Below, one piece after another: positions 14,810 to 23,951 of a stretch of 33,163 nucleotides of DNA. The stretch spans positions 1 through 33,163 of the forward strand of contig REDP01000155.1 in the NCBI GenBank assembly GCA_007693455.1, in the 5' to 3' direction. How positions within the stretch are numbered: the first letter of the stretch is position 1; each line of letters begins with the position of its first letter. The position numbers were made by a program, and so were the translations under genes. The notes beneath the pieces are model-generated. The model had not been told where the DNA came from. It made no database searches and saw only the letters and a list, made by a program, of their open reading frames with translations. The stretch is from Planctomycetota bacterium. Its GTDB lineage: Bacteria > Planctomycetota > UBA11346.

Positions 14810-15199
14810 TCATGATCTCTGTGGCCATCCAGGAGCACGTTGGCAAAGCTGCCAGGCAAGGCCCCATGGATCACGGAGCATGGCAATCGCACTTCCGTCC
14901 TCTGGGTGCACCCACTCCACCACCGTGGCTCCAGCACGAGTCAGGCGTTCGGCATCGGCTTGGGCATCCTTGCTGACCAAGGCGAGGTGAAGCTCAGCAG
15001 GTGAGCGCTGGGCGGGATCAGGGCATGGAGCATCGGGGTTGTGGTAGAGCTCCAGCATCATTCCGCAATCAGCACGGAGAAACTGCGCAAAGGGGGCGCT
15101 ATCCTGGGCCACAACACGGGTAAATCCCAAGTGTGTGTGGTACCATGCGGCCATGGATATGGGGTCACTCACGTTAAGGGCAATATGCTCAAAGCGCAT
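14810..15199 (-). CDS. VOC (glyoxalase/bleomycin-resistance fold) family protein
   Basis: A 129-residue single-module vicinal-oxygen-chelate protein. It opens with FEHIALNVSDP (His5). GMMLELYHN carries the first-half Glu, AELHLALVSKD opens the second beta-alpha-beta unit, and AIAMLRDPWGLAWQL is the usual closing motif with the Asp-Pro-x-Gly turn. Family members include glyoxalase I, dioxygenases and resistance proteins, so the reaction cannot be named. It follows the pyridoxamine-oxidase-like gene after seven bases and has no clear ribosome-binding site of its own, so it is probably translated by coupling. Confidence 0.88.
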   Translation of the reverse strand: MRFEHIALNVSDPISMAAWYHTHLGFTRVVAQDSAPFAQFLRADCGMMLELYHNPDAPCPDPAQRSPAELHLALVSKDAQADAERLTRAGATVVEWVHPEDGSAIAMLRDPWGLAWQLCQRAPGWPQRS

Positions 15200-15206
15200 G
15201 GGATGC

Positions 15207-15563
15207 TTACTGATCTAGGTGCAGGATAAGCACGCCTTTAAGGTCGGAGTCATCTCCACTCAAGCCAAAGTTTTGGGCCGCAATAGCGAAATTTTCCCCT
15301 TCGGTTTCGTATTCCACGCGGCCATTGTACTTAAAGGTTTTGTGGTTGGCTTCATCCCAAAAGCAGATCTGAGCACGAGGATTTTCTCGCACATGCTCGA
15401 CTGAAGTGCGAAGGTACATATCACCAATAATGACGGTGTGATCATCGCGAACCCAGTACAGGGCCATTGGAGCTAAATTGGGTTCGCCAGTCTTGGATGC
15501 CGTACCAAGAATGATGGTAACTTGTGCGTCGAGGTGCTCACGAGCAAGATCGCTGATTTTCAT
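15207..15563 (-). CDS. Pyridoxamine 5'-phosphate oxidase-like flavin-fold protein
   Basis: A 118-residue split-barrel protein. The sequence opens with a short helix (ISDLAREHLD). Strand pairs IILGTASKTGEPNLAPM, VIIGDMYLRTSVEHVRENPRAQ and ICFWDEANHKTFKYNGRVEYETEGE follow the classic small PPOX/FMN-binding pattern. It likely binds FMN or F420 as a dimer. The short length and lack of PdxH active-site motifs argue against true pyridoxine biosynthesis. GGAG lies six bases before ATG 15561-15563, 31 bases after rbfA. Confidence 0.85.
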   Translation of the reverse strand: MKISDLAREHLDAQVTIILGTASKTGEPNLAPMALYWVRDDHTVIIGDMYLRTSVEHVRENPRAQICFWDEANHKTFKYNGRVEYETEGENFAIAAQNFGLSGDDSDLKGVLILHLDQ

Positions 15564-15594
15564 GATGTACTCCGCAGCTCAGGTGCCGAAAAAG

Positions 15595-15966
15595 TTAGGA
15601 TTGGGGAGGCGGTGACGGGTCGGAATTGCGCGCTTGGCGGATGAGGTCGTCCATGCGTTGACGGCGGTCTTCTTGCTCATCGTAGGCAAAGAGGAGTCTT
15701 GGCAATAATCGCGTGCGCAGGACGGGGGCAAAGGCGTTAACAATGCGTCCACGGGCACCACTGAGTGCCTTGCGTGCGAGATTGCGGTCTGATTCCGTGC
15801 CGAGGATGGTGTAATAACAGGTGGCTTGCTGGAGGTCGCCGGTCATCTCCACTCGGGTAACGGTAAGAAAGCCCAAGCGGGGATCACGAAGCTCGCGGTG
15901 AATATACACTGCGATCTCGCGCTTGAGTAAGGATTCAAGTTTGGCTTTACGACCAACTGTTGCCAT
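15595..15966 (-). CDS. rbfA: Ribosome-binding factor A
   Basis: RbfA assists late 30S maturation and processing of the 16S rRNA 5' end. The 123-residue protein has the KH-type fold of the family. RKAKLESLLKREIAVYI is helix 1, RDPRLGFLTVTRVEMTGDLQQATCYYTI is the core sheet, and RLLPRLLFAYDEQEDRRQRMDDLI is the conserved LRxxPxLxFxxD-type end. A short Pro/Ser tail follows. It begins five bases after the infB stop, the usual infB-rbfA order. The next gene is not truB, which is unusual. Confidence 0.96.
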   Translation of the reverse strand: MATVGRKAKLESLLKREIAVYIHRELRDPRLGFLTVTRVEMTGDLQQATCYYTILGTESDRNLARKALSGARGRIVNAFAPVLRTRLLPRLLFAYDEQEDRRQRMDDLIRQARNSDPSPPPQS

Positions 15967-15971
15967 GGGAT

Positions 15972-18900
15972 CTACGAAGCGCTTTCCAGGGTACGGGCCA
16001 CCGCTTTCTTGGTATGGAACTCGAAGAGGTCACCTTCCTGGATATCATTCCAGCGATCCAAGGTGAGGCCGCATTCAAAGCCTTCGCGGACTTCCTTAAC
16101 GTCCTCGGTAAAGCGGCGAAGGGTGTCGACTTTGCCTTCGTAAAGAACCACACCATCGCGTGTGAGGCGCATGAATGCTCCCCGCATGACGATGCCATCG
16201 CGAACCAGACAGCCAGCAATGGTGCCAGCCTTGGAGGACCGGAATACCTTGAGCACTTCCGCATGGCCGATGATTTTTTCGACCATATCTGGATCAAGCA
16301 GGCCAGTCATAGCGAGTTTGACTTCATCAATGAGCTCATAGATGACCGTATAGGTTTTTACATCGATACCCTTGGAATCAGCCTCACGGCGGGCACGACT
16401 ATCGGCAATAACGTGGAAGCCTAAGATAATCGCGCCAGATGCCTCGGCGAGGCTGACATCGGTGCTCGTAACTTGGCCAACACCACTGTGGATGAAGTTT
16501 ACCTTCACTTCCTCGGTGGAGAGATCATTCAAGGTTTTGCGCAGGACTTCCAGTGAGCCAGAAGCATCAGCCTTAACGATAAGACGCACTTCTTTTTTCT
16601 GTGCCTCTTCCAGGTCAGAGAAGAGAGAGGCCAGGGTTGTAGTGGTATTTTTGGCGCGTAGTTCTCGATCACGGATCTGATGGGAGCGGGTCTCAGCGAT
16701 TTCCGAGGCAACTTTAAGGCTGTCCACAGTGTGGAAGCGGTCACCGGCGGTAGGCATTTCCGACAAACCGATAGTTTCTACGGCATGGGAAGGCCCAGCT
16801 ATTTGCGGCTGTTCGCCTTTCCAGTTGGACATGCTACGAACACGACCATAACCCGTGCCAGCAAGCACAATGTCGCCGATTGCGAGACTGCCACGACGGA
16901 CCAGAAGCGTGGCGACCACGCCACGGCCTTCACTGATGTGTGCTTCTAATACCGTTCCCGAAGCATTGGCAAAGTGGTTGGACTGCAGTTCAAGTACTTC
17001 GCTTTCCAGGCTAATCCGCTCCAGAAGTTCTTCTAAACCTTGGCGCGTAATGGCACTGGTGCGAATAACACCAGTATCACCACCCCATTCTTCTGGTAGA
17101 AGACCTTGTTCGGCCAACTGACGTAAGACCTTATCAGGATCAGCGCTTTCTCGGTCAATCTTATTCATCGCCACGATGATGGGGACTTGCGCAGCCTTGG
17201 CATGGTTAATTGCTTCAATCGACTGCGGCATCAAGCCATCATCCGCAGCCACCACCACGACAGCAAGATCGGTGACATTGGCACCACGGGCGCGCATTTC
17301 AGTAAATGCGGCGTGGCCTGGGGTATCGACAAAGGTGATGTCCTGGCCTGTGGGCGCAGTAACCGTGTATGCGCCGATGTGCTGGGTAATCCCGCCGGCT
17401 TCGCCAGCTGTTATTTCGGTATGACGAATGGCATCCAGCAAGGAGGTCTTGCCGTGATCCACGTGGCCAAGAATAGTGACCACAGGCGGCCGTGGTGCCA
17501 GATCCTCGGGTTTGTCGTCTTCTTCGTGGGTGGAGATGAGGGTGTCTTCGACATCTTCCTCTTCTTTAACCGTGACTTCCTTTTCGAACTCCATGGCGAT
17601 GAGTTCGATGGCATCACGCTCCATCACGCTATTGATGTTTGCCACTACCCCAGCCATCAAAAGTTTGCCAATAACCGTCGAGGATTTGAGGCCCGAGGCT
17701 TCCGAGAAGTCGCGTACCGTGCACGGCAGGGTAACGGTAAATTCTTTCTTGCCGGAAAGATCTTCTTCCTCGGTGGAAAGAGGACGGCGACGTCCCCCGC
17801 GCCGGACTTCACGCTCTTCGGGCTTATCAGCACGATGATCTTTGCGATCACGACGGGGGCCAGTGCTGCGGCCAGGACCGCCAGGGCCAGCTGGACCGGC
17901 AGGGCCACCCGCAGGCCCTGCTCCGGGACCGGCGGCACCGGTCTTGGAACGATCAATAGGCTTAAAGCGACGCTTGCGGTCGGCTTGTTTGGCCTGCCGC
18001 ACGCGATTTTGCATATCCATGTTGCGACGGATATTGTCCTGAATCATTTTGCGCCGTTCTTCGGCGCTCAGTTCGGAATCTTGGCCATCGGTGCCGGATA
18101 TGGAGCCAACGCGAGGGGACTCAATGACACGGAGGTCGCGCTCGTCCTTCTCTTTGAGGCGATGGTCTGACTTTTCGGCAGTAGCCTTAGCAAGGCTGGC
18201 GAGCTTGGAGCCGATTTTGCCTTTTTTAATGGCGCTGGGGTCAGCATCGACATCTTCTTCTGATTCAGAAGCAGGCTCTGGTGTGGCCTCAACGCTGGTC
18301 GTTTCAGCGGCGGGTTCCGTTGTGGCTTCGCTCGTTTCCGTCTCCACAGGGTGGTCTTGAGAGGGAGTCTCAGGATCTTCAGTGGGGGCAGCAACGATTT
18401 CGTCCGCTGTGTCTGGCGTATCGCTGGAAGCTTTATCGCTAGCCAGATCAGTAGCTTCTTCATTATTCTGTTGAGCTAGGGCCGCTTCTTGCGCACGCAG
18501 GGCCGCAAGTTCTTCGCTTAAGCGAGCTGCTTCCTGTTCGCGGCGGCGCAATTCGTCCTCTGCGGCACGGCGCGCAGTTTCTTCTGCGCTCTCACGTGCG
18601 GCTTCTTCCTGGGCTGCGCGTTGGGCCTCTTCCTCTGCTTCTCGAGCTTTACGCTCTTCGTCTTCACGCCGCTTAGCCAGCGCTTCTTCGTGCTTGCGTC
18701 GTTCCTCGGCAAGCTGAGCCTCGCGCTCTTCTTCGGCTTTACGCTTGGCCTCCACATCTTTACGACGACGCGTTTCCGCAGCCTTTTTGGCTGCCTGTGA
18801 ACGCTTGTGGCGCTCCAGGTACTTTTCGTCAATAATGGGGGCGAACTCTTCACCGTCCACGGTTTCAAGACCATCACACGCCAGGATACGCCGCACGGCA

Positions 18901-19019
18901 TCGGCGTCGAGGGCAGTTTCCATGCCTTCGGAAAGAGTGATCTTGAGATCCTCCTCCACCACTTCGCGTAGGAGTTCTTGGTCTAGGTTATGTTCGAGAG
19001 CCAGCTCGATCAACTTCAT
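15972..19019 (-). CDS. infB: Translation initiation factor IF-2
   Basis: IF2 places initiator tRNA on the 30S subunit and promotes subunit joining. This copy has 1015 residues. The order is an N-terminal IF2-N module ([11 protein letters not shown] to about 60), a highly charged Ala/Glu/Arg coiled coil (about 72-190) and an acidic Pro/Thr segment. A Gly/Pro/Ala-rich stretch (about 360-385) and a second IF2-N (about 425-480) follow. The GTPase has G1 GHVDHGKTS (518-526), DTPGHAAF and NKID, and domains II-IV complete the protein. ATG 19017-19019 fits the family N-terminus; an in-frame GTG at 19067 would add 16 residues. No strong ribosome-binding site is visible before the start. An 8-bp hairpin lies just upstream. 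Confidence 0.97.
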   Translation of the reverse strand: MKLIELALEHNLDQELLREVVEEDLKITLSEGMETALDADAVRRILACDGLETVDGEEFAPIIDEKYLERHKRSQAAKKAAETRRRKDVEAKRKAEEEREAQLAEERRKHEEALAKRREDEERKAREAEEEAQRAAQEEAARESAEETARRAAEDELRRREQEAARLSEELAALRAQEAALAQQNNEEATDLASDKASSDTPDTADEIVAAPTEDPETPSQDHPVETETSEATTEPAAETTSVEATPEPASESEEDVDADPSAIKKGKIGSKLASLAKATAEKSDHRLKEKDERDLRVIESPRVGSISGTDGQDSELSAEERRKMIQDNIRRNMDMQNRVRQAKQADRKRRFKPIDRSKTGAAGPGAGPAGGPAGPAGPGGPGRSTGPRRDRKDHRADKPEEREVRRGGRRRPLSTEEEDLSGKKEFTVTLPCTVRDFSEASGLKSSTVIGKLLMAGVVANINSVMERDAIELIAMEFEKEVTVKEEEDVEDTLISTHEEDDKPEDLAPRPPVVTILGHVDHGKTSLLDAIRHTEITAGEAGGITQHIGAYTVTAPTGQDITFVDTPGHAAFTEMRARGANVTDLAVVVVAADDGLMPQSIEAINHAKAAQVPIIVAMNKIDRESADPDKVLRQLAEQGLLPEEWGGDTGVIRTSAITRQGLEELLERISLESEVLELQSNHFANASGTVLEAHISEGRGVVATLLVRRGSLAIGDIVLAGTGYGRVRSMSNWKGEQPQIAGPSHAVETIGLSEMPTAGDRFHTVDSLKVASEIAETRSHQIRDRELRAKNTTTTLASLFSDLEEAQKKEVRLIVKADASGSLEVLRKTLNDLSTEEVKVNFIHSGVGQVTSTDVSLAEASGAIILGFHVIADSRARREADSKGIDVKTYTVIYELIDEVKLAMTGLLDPDMVEKIIGHAEVLKVFRSSKAGTIAGCLVRDGIVMRGAFMRLTRDGVVLYEGKVDTLRRFTEDVKEVREGFECGLTLDRWNDIQEGDLFEFHTKKAVARTLESAS

Positions 19020-19058
19020 ATGCACTGCTATCACATCGGGTAAACGTAGCTTGAGAAG

Positions 19059-19127
19059 CCAAGACACACGTATGTCTTGGCGGGCACCGGAGTACCCAGG
19101 GGGTCAGGGACCCCTGTAAATCAGGGG
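19059..19127 (-). promoter_or_regulatory. nusA-infB junction with alternative hairpins
   Basis: The 101-base gap between nusA and infB starts with three complementary blocks. CCCCTG (19122-19127, containing the nusA stop TGA's first two bases), CAGGGG (19111-19116) and CCCCTG (19097-19102) occur in that order on the minus strand. The middle block can pair with either neighbour but not both. A separate 8-bp hairpin CCAAGACA/TGTCTTGG occupies 19059-19080. A ribosome finishing nusA would mask the first block. This suggests coupling or attenuation between nusA and infB; the function is inference. Confidence 0.4.
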
Positions 19128-20428
19128 CGCATGATGTCGTCATTTGCCGGATCGGCAAGCGACTCTGCTGCGAGGGACTTTTGTAGCTCCTCTTCGGCTT
19201 CGCGCGAGCGCCGTTCCTCTTCTTCGGCACGACGACGGATGAGTTCATTCTTTTCGTCTCGCTCCTCATCGCTGAGGCCAGAATCAGCCATTTCAACGAT
19301 TTGCTCGGCCTTGCCAAAGTCCAGTGGAAGCTGGTCTTCAATGCCTTCGGCGAGCTCAGCTGCACTCAAGCTGGCAATGACACTTAAGGAGTTGAGGAAG
19401 CTGTCGAGGAATACTTCCCGTCCAAAGTCGTCAATCAAGCCAGCGTCAACAAAGCGTTGCAAGACTACCGCGCCAGCGGCACGACGTTCTGCGGCCTGTT
19501 CTTCCGAGCACACATCAATCTTATAGCGGGTTAAACGAGCCGAAAGACGGACATTTTGTCCCGCTTTGCCAATCGCCAATGGCAATTGGTCACGCGAGAC
19601 AACGACATTGGCGCGATCACGGAACTCATCATAAGAGACGCGAAGAATACTTGCCGGCTTGAGGCTGTTGATGATGTATTCGGCAGGATCTTCTGAGAAG
19701 GGAATGATATCAATTTTCTCACCACCGAGTTCATCGGCTATTTTGGTGATACGGCTGCCACGCATTCCGACACAGGCACCCACTGGATCAATACGCGGAT
19801 CTGAAGTATGCACGGCAATTTTGGTGCGCCGACCAGGTTCGCGGACGATGCCTTTGATTTCAATGAGGCCATCGCCGATTTCAGGTACTTCTGAGTAGAA
19901 GAGTTCGCGTACAAAGCCCACGTGGGTGCGGGACAGCACTAAGCGCACGCGCTGTCCTTTTTTCGACACTGTGATCAGGAAGCCGCGAATAACGGCGCCA
20001 GGACGGTATATTTCCCCAGGAATCTGCTCTTCACGGGGCAAGATGGCCTCAGTGCGTCCCAGAGAGACTATGACCATACCCCGCTCTGCCCGCATAACCG
20101 TACCGTTGATAATGGTGTGGCGGCGTCCTAGCCACTCATCGTAAAGAAGGTCGCGTTCGGATTCGCGCAGGCGTTGGGTGATAACTTGTTTGGCAACATT
20201 GGCAACAATGCGGCCTAAGCTTTCCAGCTCGACTGGTTTGTCATCTTCAAAAGCGCGAATTTCTCCCGTCTCTCGATCGATGGTCAGGGTAAAATCACCA
20301 CTGGCTTCAAAGCGTTTTGCGGCCGCTTGCACCAAAGCATGCTCAATTTCATCAAGCATGAGATCTTTATCAAGGCCGCGATCACGACTTATAGAATCAA
20401 TCAAACGAAGAAACTCTTGGGCGTCCAT
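19121..20428 (-). CDS. nusA: Transcription termination/antitermination protein NusA
   Basis: NusA modulates pausing, termination and antitermination on RNA polymerase. The 435-residue protein has the N-terminal polymerase-binding domain (1-125), an S1 domain (about 130-200, GTVMRAERGMVIVSLGRTEAILP) and the KH tandem. The hallmark strings are DPVGACVGMRGSRITKI, GEKIDIIPFSEDPAEYI and LPLAIGKAGQNVRLSARL. A Glu/Arg-rich acidic tail follows instead of the E. coli type helix-hairpin repeats. GGGAG lies eight bases before the ATG. It is first in the nusA-infB-rbfA cluster. The usual rimP is not upstream; a terminator and a glycoside hydrolase gene are. Confidence 0.97.
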   Translation of the reverse strand: MDAQEFLRLIDSISRDRGLDKDLMLDEIEHALVQAAAKRFEASGDFTLTIDRETGEIRAFEDDKPVELESLGRIVANVAKQVITQRLRESERDLLYDEWLGRRHTIINGTVMRAERGMVIVSLGRTEAILPREEQIPGEIYRPGAVIRGFLITVSKKGQRVRLVLSRTHVGFVRELFYSEVPEIGDGLIEIKGIVREPGRRTKIAVHTSDPRIDPVGACVGMRGSRITKIADELGGEKIDIIPFSEDPAEYIINSLKPASILRVSYDEFRDRANVVVSRDQLPLAIGKAGQNVRLSARLTRYKIDVCSEEQAAERRAAGAVVLQRFVDAGLIDDFGREVFLDSFLNSLSVIASLSAAELAEGIEDQLPLDFGKAEQIVEMADSGLSDEERDEKNELIRRRAEEEERRSREAEEELQKSLAAESLADPANDDIMRP

Positions 20429-20484
20429 GTGGGGCGCTCCCTTCGGCTAGGGCGGTGAGGATACGAAAAAGCCAGCAGGGCATG

Positions 20485-20515
20485 AAAAAAGCGTGAGTCC
20501 CGCGACTCACGCTTT
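20485..20515 (-). terminator. Intrinsic terminator after the glycoside hydrolase gene
   Basis: A 12-bp perfect stem AAAGCGTGAGTC/GACTCACGCTTT with a four-base loop runs into six T residues on the minus strand. It lies 53 bases past the hydrolase stop and upstream of nusA, so it separates the two units. The nusA promoter must lie within or just downstream of it; I see no clear boxes there. Confidence 0.9.
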
Positions 20516-20567
20516 GGCGAATTTTCGCTGCTGCGTTGATTGGCAATCTATGATAGGGGGTCTAAAG

Positions 20568-22943
20568 TCAATCGCCGTTCGCTTTATCCCGCAATGGCTT
20601 GTCAGGCGCCTTTTTTTCAGGGAAGAGTTTAAAAGCAAGGTGTCGACGAAAATCTGGGGTGGTGGCTTTGAGCTCGCCATTGTGGGCTTGTATCACGTGC
20701 TCATCAAGGATTATTCCGCGATCGGCATCCCACCATTGCCAGCGCCATGTATGGGTATCGTTGGGGAGACTCATGCGCAGGGTAATGCTGCGATCACTGT
20801 CGCGCTGGCTGCCATCAAACCCCCATGGTCGGTCTATGATATATCCCAGGATGCGTTCAGGATGTTTCCACATGGCCGCCCAGAGCTCATTATCGCCGGT
20901 TTCGAGACGTTGCGCACGGGCTTGTGGCGAACGCAGGTCCTCACCGTGCAAAAAGGCACGCAATGCGTGGTAGGGAGCCCAGAGATTGTTTTGATCCACC
21001 CATTCAAACCACCACAGCATGGGGGAGCCAGCGTGTCCAGCCATTAAGGCGGCCCATGGTCCGCTATGATGCTCAACGATAAGTTGCGGTATGGGTGCGG
21101 CATTCCAATTGCCGCCATATTCAGTCACTAAGACGGGTTTGGAAAATTGGTGCAACCCTTGTCCGGGAGCAGGTGATTGGGTGCTGCGCCAGAGGAGCTG
21201 GTGAATGAGCTCGCCTTCGCCATCGCGTCGAGCATGGTAGGCGTCAATGCAAACAAAGCAGATGCCATCCTGGGCCACAATGGCGCGATCGGGGCGGCGG
21301 AAATCTCCTGACCAATGGGTGGTAACGGGGTGACCATACACGTCCATTGCGTGGAATTGTGCGCTGGTGATTTCATGCCAGCGACGCACATCGTTGCGGC
21401 GGCCGGCGGTAAGATCGACTTCACTCCACAGTTTCCAGGCGAGGATCGCCGGATGATCGGCATAGCGTGCGATCAAATAACGGTGGTAACGATATTGATA
21501 ATCGAGGGCCGCTTGGTCGCGAAAAAAATCGGCTGCGCGACCGACAGGACCGCCAAGCTCATTATTAAAGGGGGAATTGTGCCATTCGCGATCAGTGCGC
21601 TCCGAGCCTTGGCCGTGGTTGCGGATCACCAGGTTGACGCGAATCCCGAGCTCATAGGCAAGGTCAAGGAGGTCATCAAGGCGCTGTGCCTTGGCTTGGG
21701 AATACCGTCCCAGACCGCGAAATTCGGGCCAATCGTCACGCCATTCCAGAGCAAGATTCCAGCTCGACATCCAGATCTCAATGGCATTACCACCAGCAGC
21801 GGCAAATCGTTGGAGATAATCGTGGTAGGTGTATATACCCCGATCGGGAGTAATGAGCGACCCTGTTCGTCGGGCTCCACGACCATCGTTGACTGATCGT
21901 AGATTGATCCCTATAGGCCAATAAAAGTCTCCATTGATGTGGAAAAAGCGCGGGTCATCAGGGTCAACACGCACATAATCATCCCAGGCAGCTCCTGTGA
22001 CCGTCAGTGGGGGGAGTGGCACGTCGATGCAGGGGGAGGAGGAGGTTGGGGGTGATTCCTGGGCACTGCCCAATTGGCTGTCATTCCAGCTGGCTTGCAG
22101 GCGAACATCATACCGGCCAGGCTGGCGCGGTCGCCAGCGCACCGCAAAATGTCCAGAGGACTGAGCGATGGTGCGTTCTTGATCTCCACGATCAAGGCGC
22201 CGCATAGGGACCTTCCAGAACGCCGGAATATGCTCGGTACTGCCGTCTTCCATGCAGGTAAAAACCACGTGAGCACTAAAATGACCAGGATTATAGGGGT
22301 CTGCAGGCAAGGGAGTGGCGCGAAAGGATATGTTCAGGCGTTCGCCGCTGCTGATCTGCCAGGCGTTGCTGTCACTGTCCATATGAGAAAGGTGGAGATC
22401 CTCAATCTGTCGGCGATCAATGCTGCGCTCTGGTGTATGGGTGCTAAAATGCCAGTCTGTGACGGTGACCTTCGCGCTGCTGTTGTCTTGCGTCCAGAAT
22501 AACAGGCCGCCACGGCGCAATTCCGGCAATATCGTGTCATCCCACTGTGCATAATGGCCCACAGCCTGCCAGCCATGGTGGATCAGGGAAAATGACAGAG
22601 TATGCGTGCCTGGGCTAAGGGGTTCACGCCTAAGATGCTGATACCAGGTGCCATCAAAGTCACTCACCCAGGCCCCAACCCCCAAATCAGCTGGGGCATC
22701 CTCGCCCACGCTCACGCTCACGCGAAGTGCTGTAGGTGTGCCGTCAGGCCAATCGGGTGCAGCGACAACAGTGGTAAGGGGGGCTGAGAGCGCTACCGTT
22801 TGCGCACCCGGGGATTCTTGGGCCCATGCCGTATTGGTAGGGTAGGCCAAGGTAAAGAGCATCAACGTCAGTATGGAAGCAAATGCGCGAGAAAGGTGTT
22901 GATGACTTCCCCGCCTCCTGTGCCGCCAGCAGCTCTTATTCAT
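20568..22943 (-). CDS. Exported glycoside hydrolase-like protein (TIM barrel, clan A type)
   Basis: A 791-residue secreted protein. The signal peptide runs to about AWA-QE (residue 41): Arg-rich start, then the hydrophobic segment AFASILTLMLFTLAY. Residues 50-320 look like beta-rich accessory domains (VTVTDWHFST, SGHFAVRWRPRQPGRYDVRL). A barrel follows from FFHINGDFYWPIGINLR (about 333). Candidate acid/base Glu508 is in KLWSEVD and candidate nucleophile Glu608 in VTEYGGN, spaced as in clan GH-A. The family number cannot be given. ATG 22941-22943 overlaps the last eight bases of the upstream gene. Earlier frames would run deep into that gene. A polysaccharide substrate is probable but unknown. 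Confidence 0.82.
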   Translation of the reverse strand: MNKSCWRHRRRGSHQHLSRAFASILTLMLFTLAYPTNTAWAQESPGAQTVALSAPLTTVVAAPDWPDGTPTALRVSVSVGEDAPADLGVGAWVSDFDGTWYQHLRREPLSPGTHTLSFSLIHHGWQAVGHYAQWDDTILPELRRGGLLFWTQDNSSAKVTVTDWHFSTHTPERSIDRRQIEDLHLSHMDSDSNAWQISSGERLNISFRATPLPADPYNPGHFSAHVVFTCMEDGSTEHIPAFWKVPMRRLDRGDQERTIAQSSGHFAVRWRPRQPGRYDVRLQASWNDSQLGSAQESPPTSSSPCIDVPLPPLTVTGAAWDDYVRVDPDDPRFFHINGDFYWPIGINLRSVNDGRGARRTGSLITPDRGIYTYHDYLQRFAAAGGNAIEIWMSSWNLALEWRDDWPEFRGLGRYSQAKAQRLDDLLDLAYELGIRVNLVIRNHGQGSERTDREWHNSPFNNELGGPVGRAADFFRDQAALDYQYRYHRYLIARYADHPAILAWKLWSEVDLTAGRRNDVRRWHEITSAQFHAMDVYGHPVTTHWSGDFRRPDRAIVAQDGICFVCIDAYHARRDGEGELIHQLLWRSTQSPAPGQGLHQFSKPVLVTEYGGNWNAAPIPQLIVEHHSGPWAALMAGHAGSPMLWWFEWVDQNNLWAPYHALRAFLHGEDLRSPQARAQRLETGDNELWAAMWKHPERILGYIIDRPWGFDGSQRDSDRSITLRMSLPNDTHTWRWQWWDADRGIILDEHVIQAHNGELKATTPDFRRHLAFKLFPEKKAPDKPLRDKANGD

Positions 22944-23703
22944 TGGAGGGTGATGGTCTCGACTCCACATAATCTTCAGCCAGACGACGGATATCGGGAT
23001 CGGTGCTGTCCCTGGCATCGTGGATGGCGCGGATGCGTGATGTCTCAGCCCCATCGCCATGAGCCTCCTGTTCACCGCCTTCACGCATTGATTGCTCGGT
23101 AGAAGCGCCAGCGGCATGATTGTCCGTCAGGCCGGGAATCGACGCGTTACCGATAATGTCTGGCCGCAAAGCCAATATCAGCAATAGGGCCATAAGTACG
23201 GCAATGGCAAGGAAACTGAAAAATAAGAGGAAGGCAAGTACCCGGCGGCCGCCCCGCTGCAGCCGCATCACCAAAGCCAGTTGTGCCCGATGATGGTCGC
23301 GCTCTACATCCAGGCCATCAGAGAGCTGCTGGAGTGTAGCCAAGAGCCGTTGATTGGCCTCATCGCGACGGCCAATTTCCTGGCTCAGGGTTTCGTGGGC
23401 CTTGCGACTTGCGGAAGCCGCTGCGGTAAGCTCATTCATTAACGCCGGCAGACGTTCCTGCTCGTTTGCAACCGACTCCAGGAGGCGATTAGTGGAAGTC
23501 AGGTGGTGGTCCAGCTGTTCCACCACGCGTCCCACATGGTGGAACCCTTGTTCCAATTCCTTGATCACAGCCTTACGGCTGAGCTCCGTGCCGCGGTCTT
23601 CGTTTTCCTGATCAACAGCAACTTGGGAGCTTTCGGCGTCTTCACGCGACTCGCCAAGGTTCTCACTGCGACGGAAGATGCGGGTCCAATCTTTGAATGC
23701 CAT
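22936..23703 (-). CDS. Coiled-coil protein with one transmembrane segment
   Basis: I do not recognise this 255-residue protein. The first 45 residues are polar and acidic. Residues about 45-150 are predicted coiled coil (VIKELEQGFHHVGRVVEQLD, LLATLQQLSDGLDVERDHHR). A strong membrane helix lies at about 154-179 (VLAFLLFFSFLAIAVLMALLLI), and a polar tail with Asp/Glu/Arg ends the chain. With no signal peptide, the coiled coil is probably cytoplasmic and the tail outside. AAAGGAGG before ATG 23701-23703 fixes the start. Its stop region overlaps the hydrolase start, so expression is coupled. It could tether or organise the secreted hydrolase, but nothing shows this. Confidence 0.8.
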   Translation of the reverse strand: MAFKDWTRIFRRSENLGESREDAESSQVAVDQENEDRGTELSRKAVIKELEQGFHHVGRVVEQLDHHLTSTNRLLESVANEQERLPALMNELTAAASASRKAHETLSQEIGRRDEANQRLLATLQQLSDGLDVERDHHRAQLALVMRLQRGGRRVLAFLLFFSFLAIAVLMALLLILALRPDIIGNASIPGLTDNHAAGASTEQSMREGGEQEAHGDGAETSRIRAIHDARDSTDPDIRRLAEDYVESRPSPSNE

Positions 23704-23881
23704 GGGTCTATCTTCCTCCTTTGCGGTAAATCGCAAGCCCCGGATTGACGAACCGTAACCTTGGGCCTGCGTTGAACATGCGCAAGCTCTGGGGATTGCC
23801 GTACGTCCTGTCTCTAGGATAGTGGCGGTTTTCACTGGAGCATGTCAAATTGCCTGCAGCATGGGCTTGCTGACTCGTGCA

Positions 23882-23926
23882 CGCTTGCACAAGCGCTGTG
23901 GGTGAACATGGGTGGAGCATCTCCAC
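23882..23926. promoter_or_regulatory. Two palindromes in the divergent intergenic region
   Basis: CGCTTG-CA-CAAGCG (23882-23895) and GTGGAG-CAT-CTCCAC (23912-23926) are perfect inverted repeats in the 248-base gap between divergent genes. They lie close to the start of the plus-strand gene. A TTGACA is present on the minus strand at about 23846-23851 without a good -10 at normal spacing. The palindromes could be operators or mRNA hairpins. Confidence 0.35.
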
Positions 23927-23951
23927 TCTGATAACTTTGTAAAGGTGTCGC

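Noticed and set aside
14605-14937. A minus-strand frame of 110 residues before rpsU
   Set aside because: More than a third overlaps the VOC gene out of frame, it has no ribosome-binding site, and the composition is not protein-like.
17187-18170. A long plus-strand frame (327 residues) opposite infB
   Set aside because: It mirrors the codon bias of infB, matches nothing, and infB is certain on the other strand.
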